Source: an uncultured Clostridia bacterium
GTDB taxonomy: Bacteria > Bacillota > Clostridia > Oscillospirales > Ruminococcaceae
Assembly (NCBI GenBank): GCA_947627235.1
Contig: CANQVG010000014.1
Coordinates: 1 to 52,358 of the forward strand
Length of the DNA stretch: 52,358 nt
Direction: 5' to 3'
Each line of letters starts with the position of its first letter. The first letter of the stretch is position 1. Shown in pieces: positions 7,801 through 16,870 of the stretch. The position numbers and the translations under genes are program-made. The notes beneath the pieces are model-generated. The model did no database searches, was not told where the DNA came from, and saw nothing but the letters and a program-made list of their open reading frames with translations.

Positions 7801-10800
7801 CAGCTCCGGCTTCTTCGGGGGAGCCGCGTCATATTCGGGAACTATGTTTGAATTTTTCATGCCGGAAATTTTCCTCAAAAGTCCCGAAGGCTCGCTATTC
7901 AGCGAAAGCCTGAAATATGCGCTTTGGGTTCAGAAAAAGTACGCAAAAAGCCTCAACAGACCGTACGGCATTTCCGAGAGCGGTTATTACAGCTTCGACA
8001 GCAGTCTGAATTACCGGTATATGGCTCATGGAGTTCCGAACACCGGCATACGCCGCGGTCTTGAAAACAGCTACGTCGTTTCCCCTTACTCGACATATCT
8101 TTCACTCTGTTTCGCGGGAAGTGACGGTCCAGAAAACCTCCGCAGAATCGCAGACTACGGTATGTACGGCTCCTACGGTCTTTACGAAGCGCTCGACTTC
8201 ACCGCTCCCGAATCCTCCCAGAAGCCGGAGCCCGTCCGCAGTTATATGGCTCACCACGTCGGAATGAGTATCTGTGCGCTCGACAATGTTCTCGGAGACG
8301 ATATCATGCAGAAGCGTTTTATGCGAGACCTCAGAGTAAGGGGCGCTCTGGAACTTTTGGACGAACGCTTCCACCTCGGAACTGCGGTATTTGAAAACGA
8401 CCTTCGCAGACCCAAACCGTCCGCTCCCGAGCCGAGAGAAAGCGAAACCGAAATAATAAACGAATTCAGTCTGTCCGAACCGAGAGTCAAGCTTGTGTGC
8501 AACGGCGAAATGACACTGATGATTGCAGACAATGGAGCCTGCATATTGCTCTATCGCTCGGAAAACGTGTATTGCCGCACCCGTGACCTTATGCTGAGGC
8601 AAAAGGGTATATTCAGCTTTGTGAGCGACGGCGGCGAGGCTTTGTCCTTAAGCTATCTTCCCGATAAGGCGGCGGGGCTTAGCGCAGAGTTCAGCGAGGA
8701 GGGCGCGGCTTTTTACCGCAATACCAAAAAGCTTTCTTCGGGAATGAGACTGAGGCTTCACTCGGAATATCCCTGCGAGCTTCGCACCTTCGCCCTCAAA
8801 AACGAAACTCAGAACACTCTGCCCGTTTCGGTTATCAACTATATCGAACCGTCCTTGCAGTCAGACGGCGCAGAACAGGCTCACCCCGCGTTTTCAAAGA
8901 TGTTTCTGAGATTTGACCGCGACCCCGAATGGAATATAGTTACCGTGACAAGAGTGCGGGAAGATAAGAAAATCTGGCTCGGAATCGGCTTTATTGAGGA
9001 AGTTAAGGAGTGCGTGAGCTTCGACAGAGGCGAGGTTCTCGAAAGCCCCGACGGCATCGCAAGCATAAATAAACGCTTCAAGGATATCCCGCCGAGTCTC
9101 ATATCCGAACCCGATCCATGTGTATTCATACGCGCTTCTTTGGAGCTTCCGCCGAAGTCCGAAGCAGAGCTTACGCTGTTTTTAGTCTGCGCGGACTCAA
9201 AGGAAGAGCTTATAAACCGCGTCTCGAATCTGCGGAGAAAACGTCCGAAATTCTGCTCACTGCCCCGACTTGACACCGCCGCAGGACGGGTAGCTTCGGC
9301 GCTTCTTCCACAGATTCTTTACCGCACCGGTATGAGCGCCGAAAAGCGCGAGGCTGTAGCTCAAAACAGACTTCCATTGAAAGCTCTCTGGGAACTTTCG
9401 GTCTCTACCGATATACCGCTTATTCTGATTGTTCTGAACTCAAAAAACGACTCGCAGAAGCTCTCTGCCTATCTCGGCGCATATAAGCTTCTGCGGCTGT
9501 GCGGGATTTCGCTTCAGCTTGTATTCGCCTTTGACGACGGCGGCAGATACGAGCGTCAGCACTATTCAGACCTCATCTCTGCGGCAAAAGAGCTGGGTCT
9601 TGAAAGCTCTGTATACTCAAGCGGAGGCATACTCCCCCTCGACCTGAGCAAGGCAAGGGACGGTTTATATGACCTATGCCGCGCCGCCGCCTGTCATATC
9701 TGTACAGACGAAATAGCCTCCGTTTCCCCGGAAATAAAGACCGTAAATTACGCCGAGATTCAAAAGTCCCGACCTATAACTCAAAAGGTCGGACTGCCTG
9801 TCGCCTGCGGGGGATTCAGCGGAGAAAGCTACGTGATAAACGAAACGCCGCCTCTGCCGTGGTGTCATGTGCTGTCTAACCATGTCTTCGGAACTCTCGT
9901 ATCAAACGGTTCTTTGGGGTTCACCTATGCTTTCAACTCCCGCGAAAACCGCCTAACCCCGTGGGACAACGACCCCGAGAGGGACAACCTCGGCGAGCGT
10001 CTGCTCTTAAAAACCGAGAACGGCATATTTGATTTGATAAGAAGAGCGGCAGCAGTCTTCTCTCCGTATAAGGCGGAGTACTACGCGCGCGGCGACGGTT
10101 ACGAATGCCGCACCGAGGTAAGCGTCTCAGCAAAGGGCATGTGCAAGCGCGTATCGGCAGATATAAAGCTCAAAGGAAAGGGTCAGCTCTGCTACTACAC
10201 CGAACCTTGTATGGGCGTCACGCGGGAACATTCCGACATGATATCGCCGATGCGAATTAAAAACGGATTGGCGCTCTATTCGCCGGCGTCGGAAATTCCG
10301 GGACACATGTGTATTCAGGCGTCTAAAGAAGCCAACGTTTCGACCGATCGCGAGAGCTTTCTCTGCGGAAGATGGGAAGACTGTGCAGAACCCTCGACAG
10401 GTCTTATAGGAGCCGTCTGGTGCGGCGTGAGCGGTCGGGAAAGCGTAGACTTTTATCTTTCCTACGGTCTTACCGAGCAGTCGGCTGAAAAAATGCCCGG
10501 ACTCTTCCGCCCGCAAACCGACACCCGCGAACGCAAAATCCCTATAAAAACCGACAGCCCTTACACCGACCTGCTCGTAAACGTCTGGCTGAGATATCAG
10601 GCTCTGCATGCGAGAATATACGCTCGCACCGGTTTCTATCAGTGTTCAGGCGCATACGGCTTTCGCGACCAGCTTCAGGACGCCGCCGGAATTGTCGCGG
10701 AAAACCCGGGAGTTCTCAAAGTCCAGATACTCCGATGCTGTATGGCGCAGTTTGAGGAGGGCGACGTTATGCACTGGTGGCACTGCATCGTCAACCAAAA

Positions 10801-11866
10801 AACCCGCGGCATACGCACCCGTATCTCCGACGACGCGCTCTGGCTGCCCTATGCGGTTTGTGAATATACCGACAAAACCGGCGACCTTGAACTTCTCGGT
10901 CTGAAGGTGAGTTGGTGCAGCGGACTCGACCTTGGGGAAAACGAGCAGGAGCGATACGGCGAGGTATATAAAACCGCTCAGCGCGACACGGTCTTTGAAC
11001 ACTGCCGCAGGGCGATAGACTTTAGGCTCGAAAAAACCGGCAGAAACGGTCTGATGCTGATAGGCTCCGGCGACTGGAACGACGGCTTTGGGTCGGTCGG
11101 AAAGGGCGGAGAGGGAGAGTCTGTCTGGCTGACGGAATTTTTTGTGATTGTCCTCAGGAGGTTTTCAGCAATAGCAAAGCTCTTGGGCGAATATGAATAT
11201 GCCGAAAAACTCAGCGGACGCTCGGAACAGCTTAAACAGGCTCTTGAAGACCACGGCAGAGACGGACAGTGGTACCTTCGCGGATTCTTCGACGACGGCT
11301 CGCCTCTCGGCTCAATCAAAAGTGAGGAGTGCCGCGTAGACAGCATCGCGCAGTCCTTTGCGGAATTTGCGGGACTCGGGCGAGACGGCTTTACAAAGGT
11401 GTCCCTTGAAAACGCTTATTCGGAGCTTGCCGACATAAAGCGCGGAGTTATAAAACTGTTCGCGCCAGCGTTTTCCGACGACGCCGACCCCGACCCGGGG
11501 TATGTGCGATTTTACCCGTCCGGCATGCGCGAAAACGGCGGTCAGTATACTCACGGCGCTGTGTGGCTCGGTATGGCGTGCTTAAAGGCGGGTCTTACCG
11601 CGGAGGGAGAAAACATCTTAAGCGCCATAAGTCCGATAAACCGCTCACTCGACAACGGCTTTGAAAGATATAAGACCGAGCCATATTATCTCTGCGGCGA
11701 CGTCTACTCAAACAAAAACTGCTGCGGGCGCGGAGGCTGGTCTATATACACGGGTTCAGCCGCGTGGTACTACCGCGCCCTGCGTGAAGGACTGTACGGA
11801 GTATCTTTAAAGCGCGGACAGATTACCGTTGATCCGAGAGCTCCGAAAAGCCCCGGTCCGTCATAA
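4808..11866 (+). CDS. Cyclic beta-1,2-glucan synthase (NdvB/ChvB/Cgs family, GT84 + GH94)
   Basis: A 2352-residue multidomain membrane protein. Order: an N-terminal cytosolic region; membrane helices near residues 238-285; a GT84 glycosyltransferase core with DAD at 440-442 and the QSYYRRADRWIRGD motif near residue 577; further helices near 620-760; a glycoamylase-like domain with the signature MAHHVGMS at 1147; then a GH94 phosphorylase module with YQCSGAYGFRDQLQD and GDWNDG (acid/base Asp2092). In proteobacterial NdvB/Cgs these parts start, elongate and cyclise beta-1,2-glucan. Here the product may be linear or cyclic. It is somewhat shorter than the ~2800 residues typical of rhizobia. The start is ATG 4808 after AAAGGAAG. 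The frame is open back to 4502, but only through the GC-rich palindrome. Confidence 0.88.
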   Translation: MSKGGLNEEFVSLKKLSLKTARRVKILKRIYSELCVSGAPNDTAAFFADNFHTVLSCADIRPSRQDRRQVFFDGSFGLADAVIRASDERLPDTDDIIMILRKASEQRRVYGCEFEYLRYELIYTLIERICTLVKNWDRELVRCIMILSSLGSLDSVRINDVLNPVAIKLSEDRAYRESDPRTRLCYREAIYSSSIKFGIDENKLCDDLIDKYRGTDLDIGSLTVLKNSKLPENRSLLYAVGLAVVAAALSVLIAYWADVPLAALLLFLPAIEALRPLSDMLLRRGRGVTRLMRLDLQSEEVKNTKAAIVLSAAVFDPEDAATLYDKLLRIHCLNPTDNILICALADLPAEQVPITSEDRAIIDSLEETVSRLNRIAEGKFSCVVRKRSFSETQQEYMGEFRKRGALMDIARYMKTGESDFYASLGATARLLGVDYICAVDADTHPLMDSVSELLSIALHPANRVRVTNGTVTSGYGIICPRMMTRLGDSLRSEFAKSLGGIGSRSSYDEESANLYQDVFGFGTFCGKGLINVTALWECTQNIKSERILSHDILEGELLKTAYAGDVCFTEGFPGTPQSYYRRADRWIRGDFQNIPEIFSKKYGVLSKLKLADNLRRAVTPVAVFTSMFLGFFVYPVSSAIIAGASLVLWLFPSILGTVTAFLRDRTFGRRFYSGLLSSASQNLRYILYSIVMLPTLSVKSVRAIFTALWRLMTRRHLLDWTTSDASDRSGTNPLRFYIWAEISSLSLLWSPDYFIRLMGAIFSAMPALLALNDGDFSLSDQRLKYRDVRELSKQFADMWGFFEKYVNRSENDLPPDNVQFSPVYRVAHRTSPTNIGLYLLSVLGACDRRLISPSAAAERLEKTLKTVERLEKYQGNLYNWYDTRTLKICPTPYVSSVDSGNFVCCLVALKEGLKELDGGQRIKQLVSRIEKLIDSSDFSIFYDSVRGLMAIGINPETGERSVNHYDYLMSEARLTSFWAIASRQVPKSHWQRLSRSMLSSGFFGGAASYSGTMFEFFMPEIFLKSPEGSLFSESLKYALWVQKKYAKSLNRPYGISESGYYSFDSSLNYRYMAHGVPNTGIRRGLENSYVVSPYSTYLSLCFAGSDGPENLRRIADYGMYGSYGLYEALDFTAPESSQKPEPVRSYMAHHVGMSICALDNVLGDDIMQKRFMRDLRVRGALELLDERFHLGTAVFENDLRRPKPSAPEPRESETEIINEFSLSEPRVKLVCNGEMTLMIADNGACILLYRSENVYCRTRDLMLRQKGIFSFVSDGGEALSLSYLPDKAAGLSAEFSEEGAAFYRNTKKLSSGMRLRLHSEYPCELRTFALKNETQNTLPVSVINYIEPSLQSDGAEQAHPAFSKMFLRFDRDPEWNIVTVTRVREDKKIWLGIGFIEEVKECVSFDRGEVLESPDGIASINKRFKDIPPSLISEPDPCVFIRASLELPPKSEAELTLFLVCADSKEELINRVSNLRRKRPKFCSLPRLDTAAGRVASALLPQILYRTGMSAEKREAVAQNRLPLKALWELSVSTDIPLILIVLNSKNDSQKLSAYLGAYKLLRLCGISLQLVFAFDDGGRYERQHYSDLISAAKELGLESSVYSSGGILPLDLSKARDGLYDLCRAAACHICTDEIASVSPEIKTVNYAEIQKSRPITQKVGLPVACGGFSGESYVINETPPLPWCHVLSNHVFGTLVSNGSLGFTYAFNSRENRLTPWDNDPERDNLGERLLLKTENGIFDLIRRAAAVFSPYKAEYYARGDGYECRTEVSVSAKGMCKRVSADIKLKGKGQLCYYTEPCMGVTREHSDMISPMRIKNGLALYSPASEIPGHMCIQASKEANVSTDRESFLCGRWEDCAEPSTGLIGAVWCGVSGRESVDFYLSYGLTEQSAEKMPGLFRPQTDTRERKIPIKTDSPYTDLLVNVWLRYQALHARIYARTGFYQCSGAYGFRDQLQDAAGIVAENPGVLKVQILRCCMAQFEEGDVMHWWHCIVNQKTRGIRTRISDDALWLPYAVCEYTDKTGDLELLGLKVSWCSGLDLGENEQERYGEVYKTAQRDTVFEHCRRAIDFRLEKTGRNGLMLIGSGDWNDGFGSVGKGGEGESVWLTEFFVIVLRRFSAIAKLLGEYEYAEKLSGRSEQLKQALEDHGRDGQWYLRGFFDDGSPLGSIKSEECRVDSIAQSFAEFAGLGRDGFTKVSLENAYSELADIKRGVIKLFAPAFSDDADPDPGYVRFYPSGMRENGGQYTHGAVWLGMACLKAGLTAEGENILSAISPINRSLDNGFERYKTEPYYLCGDVYSNKNCCGRGGWSIYTGSAAWYYRALREGLYGVSLKRGQITVDPRAPKSPGPS

Positions 11867-11870
11867 AGAC

Positions 11871-11905
11871 AAAAAACGCCCGCACAAATCGCTGTGCGGG
11901 CGTTT
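11871..11905. terminator. Bidirectional terminator between the glucan synthase gene and dacF
   Basis: A 10-bp perfect stem CGCCCGCACA/TGTGCGGGCG is flanked by A6 on the left and TTT on the right, so it can serve both convergent genes; the minus-strand (dacF) direction has the better T tract. Confidence 0.8.
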
Positions 11906-11907
11906 AT

Positions 11908-13296
11908 CTACCAGTTGTTCCTTTTTGAGTCTCTTTTAGGCGGGACATAAAGCTTAGCGCGCTTTTTGTTGGCTTTGGCAAACGCTATCTTTAAAATGAT
12001 TATCAGGACGGTATACGCAATAAAAAATGCTATAGTATACTGTATGGCTTTGTAAAAATCGTCCGACCCGATAAAACTCTGTGCTACAGCAATCATCTCT
12101 TTTTGCTCCGAGCGCGCTACATCGGCTGTGGCGACGAGATCAACCACCGCGAGAGTTTCCCCGCCGTACTGCAATTCAAGCGTTCCGAGAACGTCCCCCT
12201 GCTTAACGGGCGCAATAACGTTTTCCTTTAAATCAACCACTCTGTGAACGGAATCCGCCGCTACTCTTTTGCTCCATATCCGCGAATACTCGTCCTTGGG
12301 TCTGACTATAACATAGTCGACGCCGTCGCCGTATTCCACCGGAACCTCGGCTATCTCCTCGGTCTTGCTGATTATGGTGGTGTATTCAAAGGTGTTGAAC
12401 GCCCATTCGTATATATTCTTGTGGTCGATAAAGTTATACATTACCGAATTGCCGTCTTCGTCGTACTGCGGCGCGCCCAGCGTCACGAGCAGATACTGAT
12501 AACCGTCCTTCTGCGCGGTGGTGATGAGGCAGCGTCCCGCCTCGTCGAGAGTACCGGTCTTTATTCCTCTGACGTATTCGTAGTAATAGCTTCCGCCGTT
12601 GGTCTTCGACATCATAAGGTTGGTATGACTGATAGTCCGCGGTTTGGAGTGTTTGTTTGTCGCTGCCAACTCATACTTCTCGGTGCCGGCGACCTCCATA
12701 AATAAAGGCAGACTCATAGCGTATCTTGTAAGCTTTGCAAGATCGCTCGCGGTAGTGTAGTGATTTTCCCAGAAAAGACCGTGGGCGTTGGTGAAATGGG
12801 TATTATCCATTCCGAGCTGCGCGGCTTTTATGTTCATCATCTCGGCAAAACCCCCGAGACTTCCGCCGATATTAACGGCTATAATATTCGCCGCCTCGCA
12901 CGCCGAGCGCAGAATCAGCGCATACAAAAGGTCCTTATAAGAGACCTCCTCATAGACCTGAATGTCCGCAGTCGAAGCGCCCTGAAGATAAAGCTCGTCA
13001 AAACACTCGTATCCTCCGGAGACTTTTGTGGTCGAGAGTGCCGAAATGTCGTTCTGAAACTGCTCCAAAAGAAGCACGGCGGTCATAATTTTTGTCAACG
13101 AGGCGGGAACAAGCTGCTTATCGGCGTTTTTGGAATACATAACGTCGCCGGTATCGAGATTTATCAGAAGAGCTGCCTCCGAATACACGTCAAAATCCGG
13201 AGTGAAGCTTATATCCGCCGAAACATTCACGCACAGACCTACAGCGAGCAAGGCCGAAGCAACAAGTACGCAGAGCAGTTTTTTCAATTTTTTCAC
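11908..13296 (-). CDS. dacF: Serine-type D-Ala-D-Ala carboxypeptidase (DacF/PBP5 family)
   Basis: 462 residues with a signal peptide (1-27) and a C-terminal membrane helix at about 405-430 followed by a basic tail. The penicillin-binding active site is recognisable: SxxK as SLTK (66-69, nucleophile Ser66) and KTG at 246-248. The second motif, usually SxN, reads Ser131-Ala-Cys133. Such enzymes remove the terminal D-Ala of peptidoglycan pentapeptides outside the membrane. The start is GTG at 13296, with GGAGG 10 bases upstream; an upstream GTG runs into TGA. Bases 13297-13466 form the divergent upstream region shared with pulA. A TATAAT lies near 13337-13342 on the minus strand, but its -35 is weak. 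Confidence 0.9.
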   Translation of the reverse strand: MKKLKKLLCVLVASALLAVGLCVNVSADISFTPDFDVYSEAALLINLDTGDVMYSKNADKQLVPASLTKIMTAVLLLEQFQNDISALSTTKVSGGYECFDELYLQGASTADIQVYEEVSYKDLLYALILRSACEAANIIAVNIGGSLGGFAEMMNIKAAQLGMDNTHFTNAHGLFWENHYTTASDLAKLTRYAMSLPLFMEVAGTEKYELAATNKHSKPRTISHTNLMMSKTNGGSYYYEYVRGIKTGTLDEAGRCLITTAQKDGYQYLLVTLGAPQYDEDGNSVMYNFIDHKNIYEWAFNTFEYTTIISKTEEIAEVPVEYGDGVDYVIVRPKDEYSRIWSKRVAADSVHRVVDLKENVIAPVKQGDVLGTLELQYGGETLAVVDLVATADVARSEQKEMIAVAQSFIGSDDFYKAIQYTIAFFIAYTVLIIILKIAFAKANKKRAKLYVPPKRDSKRNNW

Positions 13297-13466
13297 AGCG
13301 TCACCGCCTCCGTTTATCGGTTCAACTTATCAGTATAATTGATTATATCAGATTTTTTGCGATTTGAAAAGACACAAAAGATTAAAATTCAGTTACAATT
13401 TCAGGATTCTTTCCTACATATTAGCATATATTTACTTCGGTTTCAACCTTTCTGCGAAATTTGCTA

Positions 13467-13495
13467 TTGAAATAATCTTCGCGCCGCTGTATAAT
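13467..13495 (+). promoter_or_regulatory. Sigma-A promoter of pulA-dipeptidase operon
   Basis: TTGAAA and TATAAT with a 17-bp spacer. The predicted transcript start near 13502 makes the GTG at 13503 an unlikely start codon. Confidence 0.65.
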
Positions 13496-13535
13496 ACTTA
13501 TCGTGAAAATTTTTCCGAAAAGGATTGTGCATATT

Positions 13536-15410
13536 ATGGATTTTTCCGCTGTTGACGCAAGGTTCGCTTACCAAGGCTTTCTCGGCGTCGAGCTGACCGA
13601 CTGCCGCACCGCTTTCTCGGTATGGGCTCCCGAGGCAGAAGACGTGGAGCTTAGGCTCTACCGCGTTCAGGACGACGCTCCCTGTGACCAGATACCTATG
13701 AAAATGGATGAAAACGGCGTTTGGAGATACGAATATCCCAAACGCCTCGACGGACTTTACTACACCTACGCTTTCACCTACGGCGATGAGACCCGCGAAT
13801 GTATAGACATCAACGCGATAGCCGCCGGCGCAAACGGTCTGCGCGGCTATATAACCGGCCTTTCGGGCACCGACCCCGCCGGGTGGAAGAACCAAGATTA
13901 TGTAAAGCTTGAAAACCCCTCCGACGCGGTTATCTACGAGCTTTCTGTCCGCGACTTTTCCTCCGACCCGTCTTCCGGCATCGCCGAGAATTTCAGGGGA
14001 AAGTTTTCGGCTTTTACCGACCTTTACAGCCGCCTGCCCTCCGGCGAGCCGACATGTCTTGGGCACCTTAAAAAGCTCGGAATAACTCACGTCCACCTGC
14101 TTCCAGTATTTGACTTCGAGGGAGTGGACGAAGAGAATCCGTCTACTTCCTACAACTGGGGATACAATCCCTCTAACTACAACATTCCCGAAGGCTCGTA
14201 TTCTCAGAACCCCAACGACCCTGAGCTGCGCATAAAAGAGTTTAAAAGCCTTGTTTCAGCGCTACACAAAGAAGGCATCGGGGTTGTTATGGACGTGGTT
14301 TACAACCACACTTATCGCTCCAAGGATTCAAGCTTTAATATCACCTATCCAGATTACTACTACCGCCGAAGCGCCAACGGCTGCTTCTCAAACGGCTCCG
14401 GCTGCGGAAACGAACTCGCCTCAGAGCGCGCTATGGTGAGAAAATTCATCATCGACTCGGTTCTGTGGTGGGCTAAGGAGTATAAGATTGACGGCTTCCG
14501 ATTTGACCTTATGGCAGTTCTTGACACCGAGACTATGAACCAAATCGCAAAAAAGCTCAAAGAAATCAATCCCTCGGCTCTACTCTACGGCGAGGGCTGG
14601 ACGGGCGGCGAGTCGGCTCTTTCCTATGAGCGCTCAGCCTCAAAGGAAAATGCACGCAAAGTGCCGCAGTACGCGTTTTTCAACGATAATTACCGCGACG
14701 CCGTAAAAGGTCACAACTTCAATGACGCCGACCTCGGCTATATCAGCGGCAACTACCACTACCGCCAGACGGTGATAAACGGTCTGCTCGGCTCGGCGGT
14801 ATGGGCGGGTTCGCCGTCGCAGATAGTCAACTACTGCGAGGCACACGACAATCTTACCCTCTGGGACAAGCTCATACTCTCGGCGGGCGGCTGCCACGAC
14901 GACGACCGCAAAAAGATGTCGAGACTCGCTATGGCGCTGATAATGCTCGCTCAGGGCGTGCCGTTCATTCACGCGGGACAGGAATTTTTGCGTTCAAAGC
15001 CCGCAGGTCACGGCAAATACGACCACAACAGCTATAAGTCGCCGGACAGCGTAAACTCCGTAAAATGGTACAGACTCGACGAAAATATCCGCGAATCGGA
15101 ATACTGCCGCGGTCTTATTGCTTTCCGAAAGGCGCACCCCGTTCTCAGGCTGACAAACTTTTACGATATCGAGCACGCAGCCGAGGTTTTATCCTCTCCC
15201 GACGGAACGATTGCCATAAAGCTTACCCGCGTAGAGGAAATGCTGATACTCGTCAACCCGATACCCCGCGCCAAGATGTTTTTGCTGCCCGACGGCGAAT
15301 GGTACCTTCATATCAGCGACATAAAGGCATCTACCGAGCCGCTCGCGACCTACTGCGAAGCGATAGCAGTCCCGCCCATATCGGCTATGGTGCTCATAAA
15401 AAAGGTCTGA
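13536..15410 (+). CDS. pulA: Type I pullulanase (GH13, alpha-1,6-debranching enzyme)
   Basis: 624 residues from ATG 13536 (AAAGGA upstream). An N-terminal CBM48-like domain is seen near [16 protein letters not shown] (about residues 27-45). The type I pullulanase signature [11 protein letters not shown] precedes the GH13 barrel, with MDVVYNHT (region I) and catalytic Asp324 (GFRFDLM), Glu353 (YGEGW) and Asp438 (EAHDN). It hydrolyses alpha-1,6 branches of pullulan, glycogen and starch dextrins. There is no signal peptide, so it acts in the cytosol on imported dextrins or stored glycogen. It is followed after 13 bases by the dipeptidase gene, whose ribosome-binding site overlaps the pulA stop codon. 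Confidence 0.95.
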   Translation: MDFSAVDARFAYQGFLGVELTDCRTAFSVWAPEAEDVELRLYRVQDDAPCDQIPMKMDENGVWRYEYPKRLDGLYYTYAFTYGDETRECIDINAIAAGANGLRGYITGLSGTDPAGWKNQDYVKLENPSDAVIYELSVRDFSSDPSSGIAENFRGKFSAFTDLYSRLPSGEPTCLGHLKKLGITHVHLLPVFDFEGVDEENPSTSYNWGYNPSNYNIPEGSYSQNPNDPELRIKEFKSLVSALHKEGIGVVMDVVYNHTYRSKDSSFNITYPDYYYRRSANGCFSNGSGCGNELASERAMVRKFIIDSVLWWAKEYKIDGFRFDLMAVLDTETMNQIAKKLKEINPSALLYGEGWTGGESALSYERSASKENARKVPQYAFFNDNYRDAVKGHNFNDADLGYISGNYHYRQTVINGLLGSAVWAGSPSQIVNYCEAHDNLTLWDKLILSAGGCHDDDRKKMSRLAMALIMLAQGVPFIHAGQEFLRSKPAGHGKYDHNSYKSPDSVNSVKWYRLDENIRESEYCRGLIAFRKAHPVLRLTNFYDIEHAAEVLSSPDGTIAIKLTRVEEMLILVNPIPRAKMFLLPDGEWYLHISDIKASTEPLATYCEAIAVPPISAMVLIKKV

Positions 15411-15423
15411 AAGGAGAATAACC

Positions 15424-16812
15424 GTGAATATGAAAAATGTTTTTGACTATATCGACTCGATGAGGGAAGAAATGACCAAGACCCTCGGCGAGCTGATCTT
15501 ACACCCGAGCTTTCGGCAGGAGCCGGAGGAGGGCGCGCCCTACGGCAGACCCGCGAGAGAATGTCTTGACTTCGCTCTCGAAATCTGCGAAAAACTCGGA
15601 TTTAAGACGGAAAACGTCGGCAACCGCGCGGGCGTAGCTTCCTTTACCGACGGCGAACCGCTTCTCGGAATCCTCGCCCACCTCGACGTCGTCCCCGCCG
15701 GCGACGGCTGGACACTCGACCCATATAAAGCGACAATCCGGGACGGAAAACTCTACGGCAGAGGCGCTATGGACGACAAGGGTCCCGCCGTGTCCGTAAT
15801 CTATGCTACGAAAGCACTCAAGGACCTCGGAGTGCCGCTGAAACACGGATTTGAACTGATTCTCGGCACCGATGAGGAGTGCGGTTCCTCCGACATCGGG
15901 TATTTCAGGGAGCATCGCAAAATGCCGAAGTGGCTCTTTACTCCCGACGCAAGCTATCCGCTTATAAACATTGAAAAGGGACACATAGGCAGCCGTTTTA
16001 CGGCGACCTGCGAGTCGGAAAAACTTATCAGCCTGCACGGCGGAAAGACTATAAACGCCGTTCCGGCGGCGGCTTGCGCAGTCGTTCAAGGCATCTCGGA
16101 AAGTGAGATTTTAAAAAGCATAGAAGCAGCCGACTGCACCGTCGAGTTTTCGTTGACCGAGGAAGGCGGCAAAATAAGGATTGACGCACGCGGCGTCAGC
16201 GCCCATGCCTCGACCCCCGACGTCGGCGACAACGCCCTCACCGCGCTGATAAAGCTTCTGTCGCTGCTGCCGCTTGACGAACCCGCAAAGACGCTTCTTT
16301 CGGGGCTTGCGAGGGAGTTTCCGTATAAAGACACCGACGGGTCGAGCGCCGGTATTGCCGCAAATGACGATATCTCCGGCTCGCTGACGCTCGTTCTCAG
16401 TATCCTCGACTACGAAAAAGATATGTTCAGCGGCGCCATAGATATACGCTTCCCTGTATGCGAGACCTCGGAATCGGTCTGCAAAAAGCTTGACGCTGCA
16501 CTGAAAAGGGCGGGCTTTGACGCACGCTCAAACGGCAGCGAACCACACTGCGTGCCGTCGGACAGCCCGTTTGTTCGCACGCTTATCAGCGCCTATGAGT
16601 CGGTGACAGGCAAAAAGGGCGAGTGCATCGCTATAGGCGGCGGCACCTACGTTCACGGAATCCCGGGCGGAGTTGCGTTCGGCTGTGAAATCGAAGGCGA
16701 GGACAACCGAATCCACGGCGCGGACGAATTTATCAGAGTTGACGCGCTTATAGAGAATGCGAAGATTTTCGCCGAGGCTATAGTGAGAGTCTGCAACAGC
16801 GAGGAGCTGTAA
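15424..16812 (+). CDS. pepV: M20 family dipeptidase (PepV/Sapep-like)
   Basis: 462 residues of the M20 dinuclear zinc peptidase family. The ligands are visible: His86 and Asp88 in [13 protein letters not shown], the bridging Asp near 117-118 in [10 protein letters not shown], Glu151/Glu152 in TDEECGSSD, Asp in FTPDASYP, and the C-terminal IHGADEF. The inserted dimerisation-type lid domain (about residues 190-330) is present. PepV-type enzymes cleave dipeptides in the cytosol. The start is GTG at 15424, seven bases after AAAGGAG; the ATG at 15430 is too far from it. It is co-transcribed with pulA and closed by a strong terminator. The sugar-enzyme neighbour gives no hint about its substrate. 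Confidence 0.88.
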   Translation: MNMKNVFDYIDSMREEMTKTLGELILHPSFRQEPEEGAPYGRPARECLDFALEICEKLGFKTENVGNRAGVASFTDGEPLLGILAHLDVVPAGDGWTLDPYKATIRDGKLYGRGAMDDKGPAVSVIYATKALKDLGVPLKHGFELILGTDEECGSSDIGYFREHRKMPKWLFTPDASYPLINIEKGHIGSRFTATCESEKLISLHGGKTINAVPAAACAVVQGISESEILKSIEAADCTVEFSLTEEGGKIRIDARGVSAHASTPDVGDNALTALIKLLSLLPLDEPAKTLLSGLAREFPYKDTDGSSAGIAANDDISGSLTLVLSILDYEKDMFSGAIDIRFPVCETSESVCKKLDAALKRAGFDARSNGSEPHCVPSDSPFVRTLISAYESVTGKKGECIAIGGGTYVHGIPGGVAFGCEIEGEDNRIHGADEFIRVDALIENAKIFAEAIVRVCNSEEL

Positions 16813-16833
16813 AGCCGAAAAGCATGAAATTAA

Positions 16834-16870
16834 CCCCGTTCCTTTTTAAAAGGAGCGGGGTTTGTTTTTT
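16834..16870 (+). terminator. Rho-independent terminator of the pulA-pepV operon
   Basis: A long stem CCCCGTTCCTTTT/AAAAGGAGCGGGG is followed by TTTGTTTTTT. It runs into the stop codon of the convergent glmS gene. Confidence 0.85.
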
